Below, one piece after another: positions 1 through 8,934 of a stretch of DNA of 64,000 nt. The stretch is from JBNRMW01 sp050309795 (GTDB lineage Bacteria > Bacillota_I > Bacilli_A > Erysipelotrichales > Erysipelotrichaceae), in the NCBI GenBank assembly GCA_050309795.1, contig JBNRMW010000006.1, positions 9,534 to 73,533 of the forward strand, written 5' to 3'. The notes under the pieces were generated by a model, which had not been told where the DNA came from, ran no database searches, and was given only the letters and a program-made list of their open reading frames with translations. How positions within the stretch are numbered: the stretch's first letter is position 1; every line of letters begins with the position of its first letter. The position numbers and the translations under genes were made by a program.

Positions 1-1
1 A

Positions 2-289
2 GAAAACCATAATATTGCGTTTACCCAATCGCTATCGGATTTACAAACAAATTATCATAAAGTACAACTTGGGTACAACCACGATATTGATGAAGTCATG
101 TTCAAGGGCATCGATTATTTAAACCTCACAATTACCGGCCGGATTGCGACCATAGTTTTTACGGGGAATCAACAACGAACGATGGAAATCATCGCATCGA
201 CGGAACCTGTATTAACCAACCCAATGCCAATTTCGATGGAAGAGATTTTTGTTGTAGAAATGGAGAATCAAGTCAATGCGAAATCTTAA
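2..289 (+). CDS. ABC transporter ATP-binding protein, C-terminal fragment (5' end outside window)
   Basis: The reading frame is open from the first bases of the window, so only the last ~95 residues are present and no start is visible. The tail reads VLTNPMPISMEEIFVVEM, the kind of ending (a pro-x-x-x-x-glu-glu-ile-phe motif) seen at the C terminus of ABC-2-type ATPase subunits. It overlaps the next gene, a multi-pass membrane protein, by 14 nt, as expected for an ATPase-permease pair. The nucleotide-binding motifs lie upstream of the window, so the assignment rests on the tail and the neighbour. Substrate unknown. Confidence 0.6.
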   Translation, partial: ENHNIAFTQSLSDLQTNYHKVQLGYNHDIDEVMFKGIDYLNLTITGRIATIVFTGNQQRTMEIIASTEPVLTNPMPISMEEIFVVEMENQVNAKS

Positions 290-1889
290 ATTAAATACAA
301 AATACCAACGGTTGTTGTTTTATCAACATCGGCGAATGCTTTATTTATTACTAGTTGTTTTTGGGTTTGCTTATCCACTAATTTTATTTATTAGCCAACC
401 AAACTGGATGTATGAGAATTTTAATTATTTGAGTGCTGGCGCCGAGGCTTACTTCCCGATTTTCCAAATTCCATTTATTTCTATTGTGTTGTTGTTTATT
501 GCTGCTTTTGTTGTTATTTACGTGGTGTTTTCCTACACCAACAACAAAGCGAATATGGATAACTACCTTAGTTTCCCAATTTCTAAAGAGAATTTATTTT
601 TGAATCAATTTTTCTTTTCTTTCTTGCTAATTTTTATACCGTTTGCGATTATGTGGATTAGTGGATGGGGTGTCGGAAAACTACTCTATCAACCACATTA
701 TAATTGGATGCTCGAACATGCTGGTGAGAATTACACCTTCTTTGAAATGTTGGGACAACTCGGCATGATTGGCTTGTTTTTGCCGGTTTTCTTAGGGGTT
801 GCGATGTTTGCTTTAGTGAATACGCCTTCCTTAGCCGATGGCGTCCTCTATGGAATGAGTCTACATGTATTACCGTATTTCATTTATTCCTCGATGACTC
901 TGCTTAGTGAGCGCTATATTTGGGGATTCAATTCCACAGCTATGGAAGAATCGTTCGTTGGTAAACTTCGTTTTGATACCGTCTTCTTTGAGAATCTTCA
1001 AAGCGGAAATCTGGTATCCTTCAATTTTGATCTTAGTTATATTATTTGGATTGGTTTGGGATTGGTCTTGATGTTTATTAACATGAAACTCTTTACAGAA
1101 CGTCCAGTCGAAAGTATTGGAACCAACAAGGTTAATAATTGGTTCTATCCAGTCATTACGAATTTAGGAACTTATCTCTTATTGATTGTTATGTTGGAAG
1201 GCTTTGTTCTGTTCTCCTATGCTTATGAATTTAAAGATTATTTATATCCATTGGTTGCTGGTTTTATTTTCTATTTCATTTTAGATATGATCCGCAACCG
1301 CGGTCTTACTAAAGTCGTTCGTATGACCTTTATTTATCTAAGCTTGTTTGCTTTAGCAATTGGGACTTTCTTTGCCATGGATTTAAAAGTTGGTCACTGG
1401 TTAAGTCGAGTAGAAACAAGAACAAATCTTAAATCGGTCGAGATTCGATCCAATACGCAACTGCTCTTTTTAGAACCTTATGTTGTCTCCGATAACCAAT
1501 ATGGCCAACACTACTACTACAATGCTTACAAATCTACGGATGCGGAATTGATTGATTTAGTTAAAAAGGTTCAACAGCGCTCATTTGATCTGTATTTTGA
1601 TTATTTTGGAAATCGTTTTGGACCTAACAATGATCCGAGTTATTTCCATAATCTGCTTGGCGATGATTCGGCATACCAATATTATCGTCAACAACATCCT
1701 TTCCTGCTTTCCGAACCTCTTTCTCAGTATTTCAAAAATTATGAAGAAGATTTCGAACGGTATTTCGATGATTTAATTGACATTAGTTTCCTTTTTGTTG
1801 ATGAACACAATCAAGAAAGAAAGTATGATTACCGGATGCCAATCGAATGGCTTGATGAACTCATTATCGAACTAACTCCTGGCATATAA
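276..1889 (+). CDS. ABC-2-type transporter permease, large membrane protein
   Basis: A 537-residue protein with a short basic N terminus, then hydrophobic segments at roughly residues 20-40, 70-95, 110-130, 160-185, 190-215, 255-275, 290-315, 320-340 and 350-370, followed by a ~165-residue hydrophilic, Tyr/Asp-rich C-terminal domain. Its start overlaps the end of the ATPase fragment, so the two are translationally coupled and probably form one exporter. The topology resembles Bacillus YtrC-like permeases, but I recognise no diagnostic motif. The soluble tail is unusual for a simple ABC-2 permease and may be extracytoplasmic. Substrate cannot be inferred. Confidence 0.6.
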   Translation: MRNLKLNTKYQRLLFYQHRRMLYLLLVVFGFAYPLILFISQPNWMYENFNYLSAGAEAYFPIFQIPFISIVLLFIAAFVVIYVVFSYTNNKANMDNYLSFPISKENLFLNQFFFSFLLIFIPFAIMWISGWGVGKLLYQPHYNWMLEHAGENYTFFEMLGQLGMIGLFLPVFLGVAMFALVNTPSLADGVLYGMSLHVLPYFIYSSMTLLSERYIWGFNSTAMEESFVGKLRFDTVFFENLQSGNLVSFNFDLSYIIWIGLGLVLMFINMKLFTERPVESIGTNKVNNWFYPVITNLGTYLLLIVMLEGFVLFSYAYEFKDYLYPLVAGFIFYFILDMIRNRGLTKVVRMTFIYLSLFALAIGTFFAMDLKVGHWLSRVETRTNLKSVEIRSNTQLLFLEPYVVSDNQYGQHYYYNAYKSTDAELIDLVKKVQQRSFDLYFDYFGNRFGPNNDPSYFHNLLGDDSAYQYYRQQHPFLLSEPLSQYFKNYEEDFERYFDDLIDISFLFVDEHNQERKYDYRMPIEWLDELIIELTPGI

Positions 1890-1963
1890 GTACATTTTCG
1901 CTCTCAGCATCTGTGATATGATATACTAATGATACAGATTATCAATATTAAGGTGGTGAAGAA

Positions 1964-2371
1964 ATGAGCGTCAAATCGACAAAACAAAGAGAACGAATAT
2001 TAGAGGTTGTTAGACATGCTCACAGCCATGTTACGGCCGCACAAGTATACCAACAATTACTGTCGGAAGATAAAACTATTGGCGCTGCGACCGTTTATCG
2101 GAATTTAAATTATTTGTATGAACACAATTTGATTAGCCGAATTCAACACCCAGAACTTGGATATATCTATGATGCGAATTTGCACGATCACTACCACTTA
2201 CACTGTGAAAGGTGCAATCTCTTCTTTGATGTTGAAGACATCGTTACCGAGAACATTGAAGAACGCGTCGAACAAAGTTTTGGTGGAAAAGTAACCAGCC
2301 ATATGATTTTCTTCCAAGGGATCTGTCCCGATTGCTTAGCAAAGGAAGAAAAAAACAAATCAAGTAAATGA
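1964..2371 (+). CDS. Fur-family metal-dependent repressor (PerR/Fur/Zur type)
   Basis: A 135-residue winged-helix regulator. The N-terminal DNA-binding half contains the family pattern AATVYRNLNYL (residues 41-51). The metal centre follows: H74-x-H76-x-H78, then paired cysteines C81/C84 and C121/C124 that would bind structural zinc. Length and motif order match PerR and Fur. I cannot tell which metal it senses; PerR identity would need the regulatory Asp/His set checked against structures. The start is fixed by AAGGTGG eight bases upstream. It has its own 3' terminator and an AT-rich region upstream with a possible TATACT box, so it is probably monocistronic. Confidence 0.85.
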   Translation: MSVKSTKQRERILEVVRHAHSHVTAAQVYQQLLSEDKTIGAATVYRNLNYLYEHNLISRIQHPELGYIYDANLHDHYHLHCERCNLFFDVEDIVTENIEERVEQSFGGKVTSHMIFFQGICPDCLAKEEKNKSSK

Positions 2372-2391
2372 TTTGCTTCTCTTCATGTAGA

Positions 2392-2417
2392 GGTAGCCTT
2401 GACAGGCTACCTTTTTT
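2392..2417 (+). terminator. Rho-independent terminator after the Fur-family gene
   Basis: A perfect 7-bp stem (GGTAGCC / GGCTACC) with a 6-base loop is followed by six T residues on the + strand, 20 bases after the fur stop codon. It sits between convergent fur and metG. Confidence 0.9.
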
Positions 2418-2425
2418 ATTTTTAT

Positions 2426-4330
2426 TTATGAAATTTCTGCACCATCTTCGATCCCATCAATCGTTAACACTTGGTAACCATCGGCTTTCTCAACTGCTAA
2501 AATCATGCCTCGGCTTTCTTCACCTCGTAGTTTTATTGGTTTTAAATTGACAACAACCGCGACACCTTTATGCAATAAGTCTTTTGGTTTATAGTTTTCG
2601 GCAATCCCACTACAAATTTGAACGACTTGATCGCCAATGTCGACTTGCAACACCAGTAATTTGTCGGCGTTTGGGTGTTGTTTGGCTTCTATGATGGTTC
2701 CTTTACGAAGTTCTAATTTATTGAAGTCGTCTATTGAAATTTCAGCTTTATGATTTAGAACTTTAACTGGTGGATTCATTAGTTTCAACGTTTTTTCCAC
2801 ATCGAAACGGCTAAAGAGCACGGAAGGTGTTTCGGTAATTTTTGTATTGTTGACCAGACCACCAAATTGAAAGCTCGATTCATAGGAAGTTGCTTGGGTA
2901 TTTAGTTCTTCAAGAATCTTTTCGGAAGTTTCCGGTAAAAAGCTTCTTAATTGAATGGCTGCGATCCGAATACTTTCAATCAAGTTATAAAGTACGGTGT
3001 TTAGTGTGTCCTCTTGTTTAGGTTCTCGGGCTAATACCCATGGTTCAGTTTCATCAATATATTTATTACAGCGACGCAAGAGTTCCATAATTTCGCTCAA
3101 TGCATCCGCAACATGGTAGGTTTCCATTTTTTCTGCTACTTTTGTCGCTAATTGTTGTACTTTTTGGATTAAATCATCATCAAATGGGGTTTTGGCTGCT
3201 GTTTTGGTGACGACGCCATGAAAGTATTTGTTGGACATGGACAAGGTTCTTTTAACTAAGTTTCCAAGTACATTAGCTAAATCGGTGTTAATTCGTTCAA
3301 TTATTTGTTGAGAGGTCAAACGGCCATCTCGATCATAGGGCATTTCATGGAGCATAATATAGCGTACCGCATCAACACCAAATATTTCCGCCAAATCGTC
3401 CGCATAAACAACATTCCCTTTGGATTTGCTCATTTTTGCATCTCCAATTAAAAGCCATGGGTGACCAAAAACCGTCTTCGGTAACTCAATATCCAATGCC
3501 ATCAAAAAAGCTGGCCAATAAATGGTATGAAAACGCATAATATCTTTTCCAACCACATGAACATTGGCTGGCCAATACTTTTTAAATAATTCACCATGAT
3601 GACCCTCTACATCATACCCTAAGGAGGTAATATAATTCATAAGGGCATCGAGCCAAACATAAATCACATGTTGTTCGTCAAAGGTTTTAATACCCCAGTC
3701 AAAACTCGCCCGGGTAATGGCTAAATCATTCAATCCAGGATTGAGAAAATTGTTCACCATTTCATTCTCACGTAACTTGGGCACAATGAATTCCGGATGG
3801 TTTTGATAGTAAGTTTTCAATTTTTCTGTGTATTCAGATAACTTAAAGAAATAGGATTCTTCCTTTTCTTTATGAACTTCGCTGTGACATTCTGGACAAC
3901 GACCGTCATCATCGAGCTGAGACTCGGTATAGAAAGACTCACACGAAATACAGTACCACCCTTCATAAACTGATTTATAGACGGAACCATTATCAAACAT
4001 TTTCTTAAACGCTTTAGCTACTTGTTCTTGGTGATATGGGTCCGTTGTCCGCATAAATTTATCGTATGAAATGTTCATTAGGTCGAATAGGTCTTGAATT
4101 TCTTTGGCGACTTCGTCAACATGTTGCTTTGGTGTGAGTCCTTTTTCTTCAGCTTTTTGAGCATTCTTTAAACCATGTTCATCGGTTCCGGTTTGAAAGA
4201 ACACATCAAAGCCTTGTTCGCGTTTAAAGCGAGCTATACTATCACTTAAAACAATTTCATAAACATTTCCAATATGGGGTTTGCCAGAAGTATAAGCAAT
4301 GGCGGTTGTAATATAATACGGTGTTTTCAT
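2426..4330 (-). CDS. metG: Methionyl-tRNA synthetase with C-terminal tRNA-binding domain
   Basis: A 634-residue class I synthetase charging tRNA-Met. The HIGH-type motif appears as PHIGN (residues 18-22) and the KMSKS loop at 299-303. A zinc-binding insertion carries C127, C130, C145 and C148. The last ~110 residues are an EMAP/Trbp111-type OB-fold tRNA-binding domain (FNKLELRKGTI ... ADKLLVLQVDIG). I chose the ATG at 4330 because GGAAGG lies just upstream; an in-frame ATG at 4348 would cut into the T-box terminator. In B. subtilis the orthologue (metS) also lies just after rsmI; here galactose genes and a broken SPFH gene intervene. Expression should be controlled by the T-box leader upstream. 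Confidence 0.97.
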   Translation of the reverse strand: MKTPYYITTAIAYTSGKPHIGNVYEIVLSDSIARFKREQGFDVFFQTGTDEHGLKNAQKAEEKGLTPKQHVDEVAKEIQDLFDLMNISYDKFMRTTDPYHQEQVAKAFKKMFDNGSVYKSVYEGWYCISCESFYTESQLDDDGRCPECHSEVHKEKEESYFFKLSEYTEKLKTYYQNHPEFIVPKLRENEMVNNFLNPGLNDLAITRASFDWGIKTFDEQHVIYVWLDALMNYITSLGYDVEGHHGELFKKYWPANVHVVGKDIMRFHTIYWPAFLMALDIELPKTVFGHPWLLIGDAKMSKSKGNVVYADDLAEIFGVDAVRYIMLHEMPYDRDGRLTSQQIIERINTDLANVLGNLVKRTLSMSNKYFHGVVTKTAAKTPFDDDLIQKVQQLATKVAEKMETYHVADALSEIMELLRRCNKYIDETEPWVLAREPKQEDTLNTVLYNLIESIRIAAIQLRSFLPETSEKILEELNTQATSYESSFQFGGLVNNTKITETPSVLFSRFDVEKTLKLMNPPVKVLNHKAEISIDDFNKLELRKGTIIEAKQHPNADKLLVLQVDIGDQVVQICSGIAENYKPKDLLHKGVAVVVNLKPIKLRGEESRGMILAVEKADGYQVLTIDGIEDGAEIS

Positions 4331-4348
4331 AAATCGACTTCCTTCCAT

Positions 4349-4540
4349 AAAAAAACGTCAGCTATAAGGACGCAATTGCGCGATACCACCTTACTTCACA
4401 GACGTGCACTCAACTACTTAACGCGTAGAAACGGCTATAAAAGCAGTACCGACAAAACCATTTCCCATTATTCATTCAAAAGTTTTCACCAACCACTTCT
4501 TCTCTTTGCAATGTTTAATGGGCTCTCTTTGTCCACTTGT
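4349..4540 (-). promoter_or_regulatory. T-box riboswitch leader of metG
   Basis: Read on the minus strand, the T-box sequence AAGGTGGTATCGCG lies at 4392-4379, close to the canonical AGGGTGGNACCGCG, and is followed by GCGTCC, which completes the antiterminator. The tRNA-pairing element is TGGT, complementary to an ACCA 3' end, which fits tRNA-Met (A73). A terminator follows: CGTC/GACG hairpin and seven U residues (4355-4349). Upstream, a long Stem I includes a CCCATTA/TAATGGG pairing and several AUG triplets that could be the specifier; I could not fix which one. Low charged tRNA-Met would favour metG readthrough. Confidence 0.88.
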
Positions 4541-4546
4541 ACTGTT

Positions 4547-4555
4547 ATTATAGCA
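4547..4555 (-). promoter_or_regulatory. Extended -10 promoter of the metG T-box transcript
   Basis: On the minus strand TGC-TATAAT forms an extended -10 element (TATAAT at 4552-4547). No good -35 is visible at 16-18 bp, as is common for extended -10 promoters. Transcription would begin near 4540, at the 5' edge of the T-box. Confidence 0.65.
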
Positions 4556-4589
4556 AATCTTTCTTCTTTACGATACAAACGAATATCTT

Positions 4590-5411
4590 TTAACTCGTAC
4601 TAGATACGACTGGTTGAACATCGCGATTACCCACGAGAACAACCAGTAAATTAGAAACCATTTTTGCTCGTTGGTCATCGCTTAGGTTGATTTCTTTGTT
4701 TTCTTCAAGCTTTTCTAAGGCCATCGCAACAATACCAACGGCGCCATCAACAATCATGCGTCGAGCATCAACCACCGCGCGGACTTGTTGACGTTGAAGC
4801 ATAACTGCAGCAATTTCTTTTGCGTTAGCAAGATACGTTATTCGGGCATCAATAATCTCTAGCCCTGCATCGTTGACCCGTTTTTGAATATCTTCCTTAA
4901 TACGTTGGGCTACTTCCGCTGTGGATCCTCTTAGGGAACCTTCATCCGGAATGCCATCTCCTGAGGTGTCAATATCTTCATCAACGTCGTAGGGATAAAT
5001 TTGGACAATATGGCGAACGGCGCTGTCTACTTGAAGCGATAAATATTCCTTATAATTATCAACTTCAAAGACTGCTTTTGCTGTATCGATTACCCGCCAC
5101 ATCACCGCAACCCCAACTTCTACTGGGTATCCTAAAGCATCATTTACTTTTTACTTTTGATTATTTATAGTCATGATTTTCAACGAAATCTTTTTTCCAT
5201 CAAGCCCAACATCACCACTCTGACCTAAGCGCGTCGAACCTGCAGGATTTATAGCCTTTGAAAAAGGATGAACATAATAAAAACCCTCTTCTTTAATCGT
5301 TCCAATATATTTACCAAATAACGTCAAGACAACAGCCTGGGAAGGTTGTAACCCTCTAAAACCAAAGAATAAAACAAAACCCACAATTAAATATACGATA
5401 GACACCACCAA
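4590..5411 (-). pseudogene. SPFH/Band-7 domain membrane protein, interrupted by an in-frame TAA
   Basis: Two open stretches in the same frame (5411-5151 and 5105-4590) are joined by 15 sense codons after a single TAA at 5153-5151. Read through that codon the product is a coherent ~273-residue SPFH protein: one N-terminal membrane helix (VVSIVYLIVGFVLFFG), the Band-7 opening (QAVVLTLFGKYIGTI), then NNQK-stop-KVNDALGYPVEVGVAVMWRV and the rest of the domain. Relatives have Leu at the stop position, one base away (TTA to TAA). The start is also weak: a TTG with an SD-like AGAAGG rather distant. It is either a recent pseudogene, a recoded stop, or a base error. It lies between galK and metG with no B. 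subtilis counterpart there. Confidence 0.8.
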
Positions 5412-5472
5412 TAAAAAAGCAATACCTTCTTTTTCTATGTAAATAGTTATAGTATAGTGTTTAACTTCTAAT

Positions 5473-5501
5473 AAAAACGTTGAGGATTTCTTCTCAACGT
5501 T
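5473..5501 (-). terminator. Terminator of the galM-galK transcript
   Basis: A perfect 9-bp inverted repeat (AACGTTGAG / CTCAACGTT) with an 8-base loop is followed, on the minus strand, by a run of five U residues. It lies 16 bases after the galK stop. Confidence 0.9.
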
Positions 5502-5516
5502 GTTTAGGTTAAATAT

Positions 5517-6701
5517 TTAATCGACTTCTTTTAAATCAATTTCTTTTGTTCCATCTCCAATATGAGCTACATAGAAATCTGCTTCATAGCCTATCTTGTT
5601 TACATAGATTTTACCGACCATTTCAATGAATTCTTCGATTCCATCATCTTTCACAATAGCAATGGCACATCCACCAAAGCCAGCTCCAGTAACACGTGCC
5701 CCAATAGTTTGTGGCAATTGCCAAGCGGTTTCAACCAAGGTATCTAATTCTACGCCAGTTGCTTCATAATCAAACTGAAGGGAACGATGTGATTCATTCA
5801 TTAAACGCCCGAAACCATGAACATTACCTTCCTTTAATAAACTAGCTGCCCGTACGGTTCGATCATTTTCTAAAATGGCATGTTTTGCTCGTCGGTATAA
5901 TCGATCGTTATCAATGATTGGTCGAATATATGTCAAATCGTATGGTGTAAGTTCACAAAGGTTCATTAAATCTGGATTAACTTCCTTAATTCGACGCAGA
6001 GCTTCTTGGCATTCACCATAGCGCTCATTGTATTTCGAATCCGCTAATCCACGCTTCTTATTCGTATTCATAATAACAATGGACATGTTTTCTAAATGAA
6101 CAGGAACTTCGGTATAGTCTAATGTGGATGTATCTAATAAGACGGCTTGATCTTTTTTACCCATACCAATAATGAATTGATCCATTATTCCGGAATTCAC
6201 GCCAATAAACTCATTCTCAACCTTTTTACATAAGAGGGCACAGGAAACTTTAGAAAGGTTGAATTCAAATAAGGTATTAATCATCCAGGCTGTTGCCATC
6301 TCAATTGAGGCTGAACTTGAAAGTCCTGCACCGTAGGGGATATTTCCATAATAGAAAACATCAAATCCCGTCGTACAAAAATGGTTTGCGTCTGCAAAGA
6401 TTTTTAACACACCGACGGTATAATTCGCCCATTCTTGTTGAGGATCTTTCTTTAAATCGTCTAAATGAACTTCAATAATCCCAACTTCTTTAAAATTATC
6501 AGAGTAAAACCGTACCAAGCGATCTTCACGGCGTTTTACAAAGGCATAGGTGCCATAGGTAATGGCACAGGGAAAAACGTACCCGCCATTATAGTCAATA
6601 TGTTCTCCAATTAAGTTAATACGACCCGGCGCAAAAAATAAATGCTCCGGTTGTTGGTCATAGACTTCCATGTATCTACGAAATAAATCTTTCTTGATCA
6701 T
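5517..6701 (-). CDS. galK: Galactokinase
   Basis: A 394-residue cytoplasmic GHMP kinase that phosphorylates galactose at C1 with ATP, the entry step of the Leloir pathway. The galactokinase signature is at residues 25-40 (PGRINLIGEHIDYNGG), the ATP-binding GHMP motif at 125-134 (GLSSSAS core) and the C-terminal GAGFGGCAIA motif near residue 340. Length is typical. A strong AGGAGG fixes the start. It follows galM by 13 bases and ends in a clear terminator. galT and galE are not in the window. GH112, 26 kb away, makes galactose-1-phosphate without needing this enzyme. Confidence 0.96.
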   Translation of the reverse strand: MIKKDLFRRYMEVYDQQPEHLFFAPGRINLIGEHIDYNGGYVFPCAITYGTYAFVKRREDRLVRFYSDNFKEVGIIEVHLDDLKKDPQQEWANYTVGVLKIFADANHFCTTGFDVFYYGNIPYGAGLSSSASIEMATAWMINTLFEFNLSKVSCALLCKKVENEFIGVNSGIMDQFIIGMGKKDQAVLLDTSTLDYTEVPVHLENMSIVIMNTNKKRGLADSKYNERYGECQEALRRIKEVNPDLMNLCELTPYDLTYIRPIIDNDRLYRRAKHAILENDRTVRAASLLKEGNVHGFGRLMNESHRSLQFDYEATGVELDTLVETAWQLPQTIGARVTGAGFGGCAIAIVKDDGIEEFIEMVGKIYVNKIGYEADFYVAHIGDGTKEIDLKEVD

Positions 6702-6714
6702 TATCTTCCTCCTG

Positions 6715-7716
6715 TTAGTTCAAGGTATACCATGTGGTTTGGTCAAAGGGTTCATCTGGACTATATAGTGGTGCTAAGTCTAAATTATACCCGTTTACAA
6801 CATCGCTCGGTTCAATCGCAATTCCTGCATGATTTTTAGCGCGGGGGTGAAACTCGGTTGCGAACTGTTCATCAAAGAAATTAGCTAAATAAACAACACA
6901 AGCTGGTGCTGTCGTGTTCATAGCTAGGGATGTTTTTGTTTTTGGATCAAACAAAACAACTGAATGCATATCTCTTAATAAATAACAATGGTCGATGCTA
7001 CGTGTCATCTCGAATTGTGGATGTTTTCGTTTAATTCGTTCGCCAATTACATACGCTGAGCGAAAGTCAAACGCTGTATTGTGGACATTAATCAACGATT
7101 TGCTTGGAGCATACGTTTCATCAAGTTCAACAACTTGATTGCTATCCACCTTGAGCAGGTGATTTAAGATGGTCTCCTCTTGAGACAAATTAAAATAAGC
7201 ATGTGTTGTCAAGTTAATCGTTGTCTTTGTATCGGGTACCGCCTTCAAATTAACAATCAAGGTATTACGTACTAAACGATACTGTATATAGTATGTGATC
7301 TTTCCTGGATAACCACTATCCGTGTGATCTATCGTATCGGAAAATACAACCGAAGGAAAGCGCTCATCATCTTCATAGATATAATTGAAAATATGTTGAT
7401 CAATACCTTTGTTTCCACCATGTAAATGATTTGGGGGATTATTGATATCCAATTGATATTCATGATTATCAATCGTTATCTTGCCATTTTTAGTCCGACC
7501 AGCTAAAGGACCAATGGTCGATCCCAGGTAAACATTATTATCAGCATATGACTTTATATCCTTATAACTAATTAAGGTATTGGGTTCATTTAACTTCGAA
7601 AAATGGGTGAGCGTCGCACCTAAAGTAAGGATCTTTACTTGTATATCCTCGTTTTTCAATTCAATTTCATACACAGGTTGTTTTTTGAAAGTAAAAACTT
7701 TCTTTACCATAATCAA
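6715..7716 (-). CDS. galM: Galactose (aldose 1-epimerase) mutarotase
   Basis: A 333-residue aldose-1-epimerase that interconverts alpha and beta anomers of galactose before GalK. Family motifs are clear: LGATLT near residue 33, NPPNHLHGGNKGID (the substrate-binding His) near 92-105, the TTHAYFNLS motif near 176, and a Glu-containing IAIEPSDVVNGYN motif near 300. The start is probably TTG at 7716, seven bases after GAGG; the ATG at 7710 is an alternative with wider spacing. It sits between a DUF2812 gene and galK on one apparent transcript. Confidence 0.93.
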   Translation of the reverse strand: MIMVKKVFTFKKQPVYEIELKNEDIQVKILTLGATLTHFSKLNEPNTLISYKDIKSYADNNVYLGSTIGPLAGRTKNGKITIDNHEYQLDINNPPNHLHGGNKGIDQHIFNYIYEDDERFPSVVFSDTIDHTDSGYPGKITYYIQYRLVRNTLIVNLKAVPDTKTTINLTTHAYFNLSQEETILNHLLKVDSNQVVELDETYAPSKSLINVHNTAFDFRSAYVIGERIKRKHPQFEMTRSIDHCYLLRDMHSVVLFDPKTKTSLAMNTTAPACVVYLANFFDEQFATEFHPRAKNHAGIAIEPSDVVNGYNLDLAPLYSPDEPFDQTTWYTLN

Positions 7717-7735
7717 TGTATCACCTCAATTTGTC

Positions 7736-8065
7736 TTAATTGTACCCTACATCCACTAAATATAAAACCCTATTTCTACGAATAATCTTTTCCTCACTCG
7801 CTGGTCGAACATAGTAAGTGAAGGTCCCTCCATGGGAACTGGGATAAACAAAGACCACGTCGAATCCTTGGTCTTGATATGGATTAGCTTCAAGGGGTTC
7901 TCGTCGATACTCAACTAAATACTGTAAATTCATTGGAGACCTTTCTTTAAAAACATAATGCTCCTGTTCGTATTTTTCAAAAACATACCCCTTAGCGGCT
8001 TGCTGATTTAAATATTCTTCTTCAAGCCCAGGTTTTGAAACTGGAAACTGTTTCTTCTCCGTCAC
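7736..8065 (-). CDS. DUF2812-like small protein
   Basis: A 109-residue protein starting with GTG that overlaps the rsmI stop by 4 nt, so it is translationally coupled to rsmI. Its first half (EEEYLNQQAAKGYVFEKYEQEHYVFKE pattern, cut here into parts) resembles the DUF2812 pattern in which a 'W/Y-L-x-x-x-A-x-x-G' helix is followed by a Tyr-rich beta strand. No transmembrane segment is seen. DUF2812 proteins often lie near small regulators, but their function is unknown. The family assignment comes from pattern only. Confidence 0.6.
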   Translation of the reverse strand: MTEKKQFPVSKPGLEEEYLNQQAAKGYVFEKYEQEHYVFKERSPMNLQYLVEYRREPLEANPYQDQGFDVVFVYPSSHGGTFTYYVRPASEEKIIRRNRVLYLVDVGYN

Positions 8066-8919
8066 GAATTCACTCCACCATGATATAAATCATAGAGTAG
8101 ATTTTTGGAAATATTATATTCTTGCGAGACATGCTTAATAGCCTCGGAGGCGGACATCCCTTTATTAATTTGTTCGTTAATGAGTTCCATATAATTAATT
8201 TCTGCGATATCTGGTTCCTTCTCATGAGGATTCCCTTCTAGAATGAAGACCACTTCCCCTTTGAGACCGTCTGCAACATCGATTAATTCACTTATTTGTC
8301 CACGAATAAACTCCTCATGTCGTTTCGTTAACTCACGAGCGAGGCAAGCTTTGCGGTCACCCATAATGGATAATATTTCTTCCAAGGTTTCTTTAAGTGA
8401 ATGAATACTAATATAAAAAACAAGGGTATATGAAAAATACTTCCACTCCAACAAAGTCCTGCGCAAGGCTTTTTTAGTACTCGGTAAAAAGCCGTGGAAC
8501 AGGAAAGGGTGAACCAATAAACCCGAAGCAACCAAGGCGTTCAAAAAAGCTGTGGACCCTGAAACTGGAATAACATTAAAACCAGCAGCCAAGACCGATT
8601 GGACCACTTCATTACCTGGGTCATTAATTAATGGGTAACCCGCATCACTCACCAACGCCACTGTTTTACCTTCTTTTAAAAGCTTCAAAATGCCCAGTGA
8701 CGATTGTCGTTCATTATGTGCGTGATGGGCAATCAAAGGCGTTTGAATAGAAAAATGTTGTAACAATGGTTTTGTTGTCCGAGTATCTTCGGCAGCAATA
8801 AAATCAACCATTCTCAATACATTTATTTGACGAGGCGAAAACTCCTCTAAATTACCGATTGGTGTTGGCACAATATATAGGGAAGGTAATTCGTTTTCAA
8901 AAGATTTTTGGCGATGCAT
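8062..8919 (-). CDS. rsmI: 16S rRNA (cytidine1402-2'-O)-methyltransferase
   Basis: A 285-residue SAM-dependent tetrapyrrole-methylase-fold enzyme that 2'-O-methylates C1402 in the ribosomal decoding centre. The N-terminal signature LYIVPTPIGNLEEFSPR (residues 14-30), the AAEDTRTT motif (near 43) and the VSDAGYPLINDPG motif (near 95) are all present. The order yaaT-rsmI-(...)-metG matches B. subtilis, though yabA and yabB, found between yaaT and rsmI there, are missing. It follows yaaT by 15 bases in the tmk operon. Confidence 0.96.
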   Translation of the reverse strand: MHRQKSFENELPSLYIVPTPIGNLEEFSPRQINVLRMVDFIAAEDTRTTKPLLQHFSIQTPLIAHHAHNERQSSLGILKLLKEGKTVALVSDAGYPLINDPGNEVVQSVLAAGFNVIPVSGSTAFLNALVASGLLVHPFLFHGFLPSTKKALRRTLLEWKYFSYTLVFYISIHSLKETLEEILSIMGDRKACLARELTKRHEEFIRGQISELIDVADGLKGEVVFILEGNPHEKEPDIAEINYMELINEQINKGMSASEAIKHVSQEYNISKNLLYDLYHGGVNS

Positions 8920-8934
8920 AAAATCCTCCTTCTG

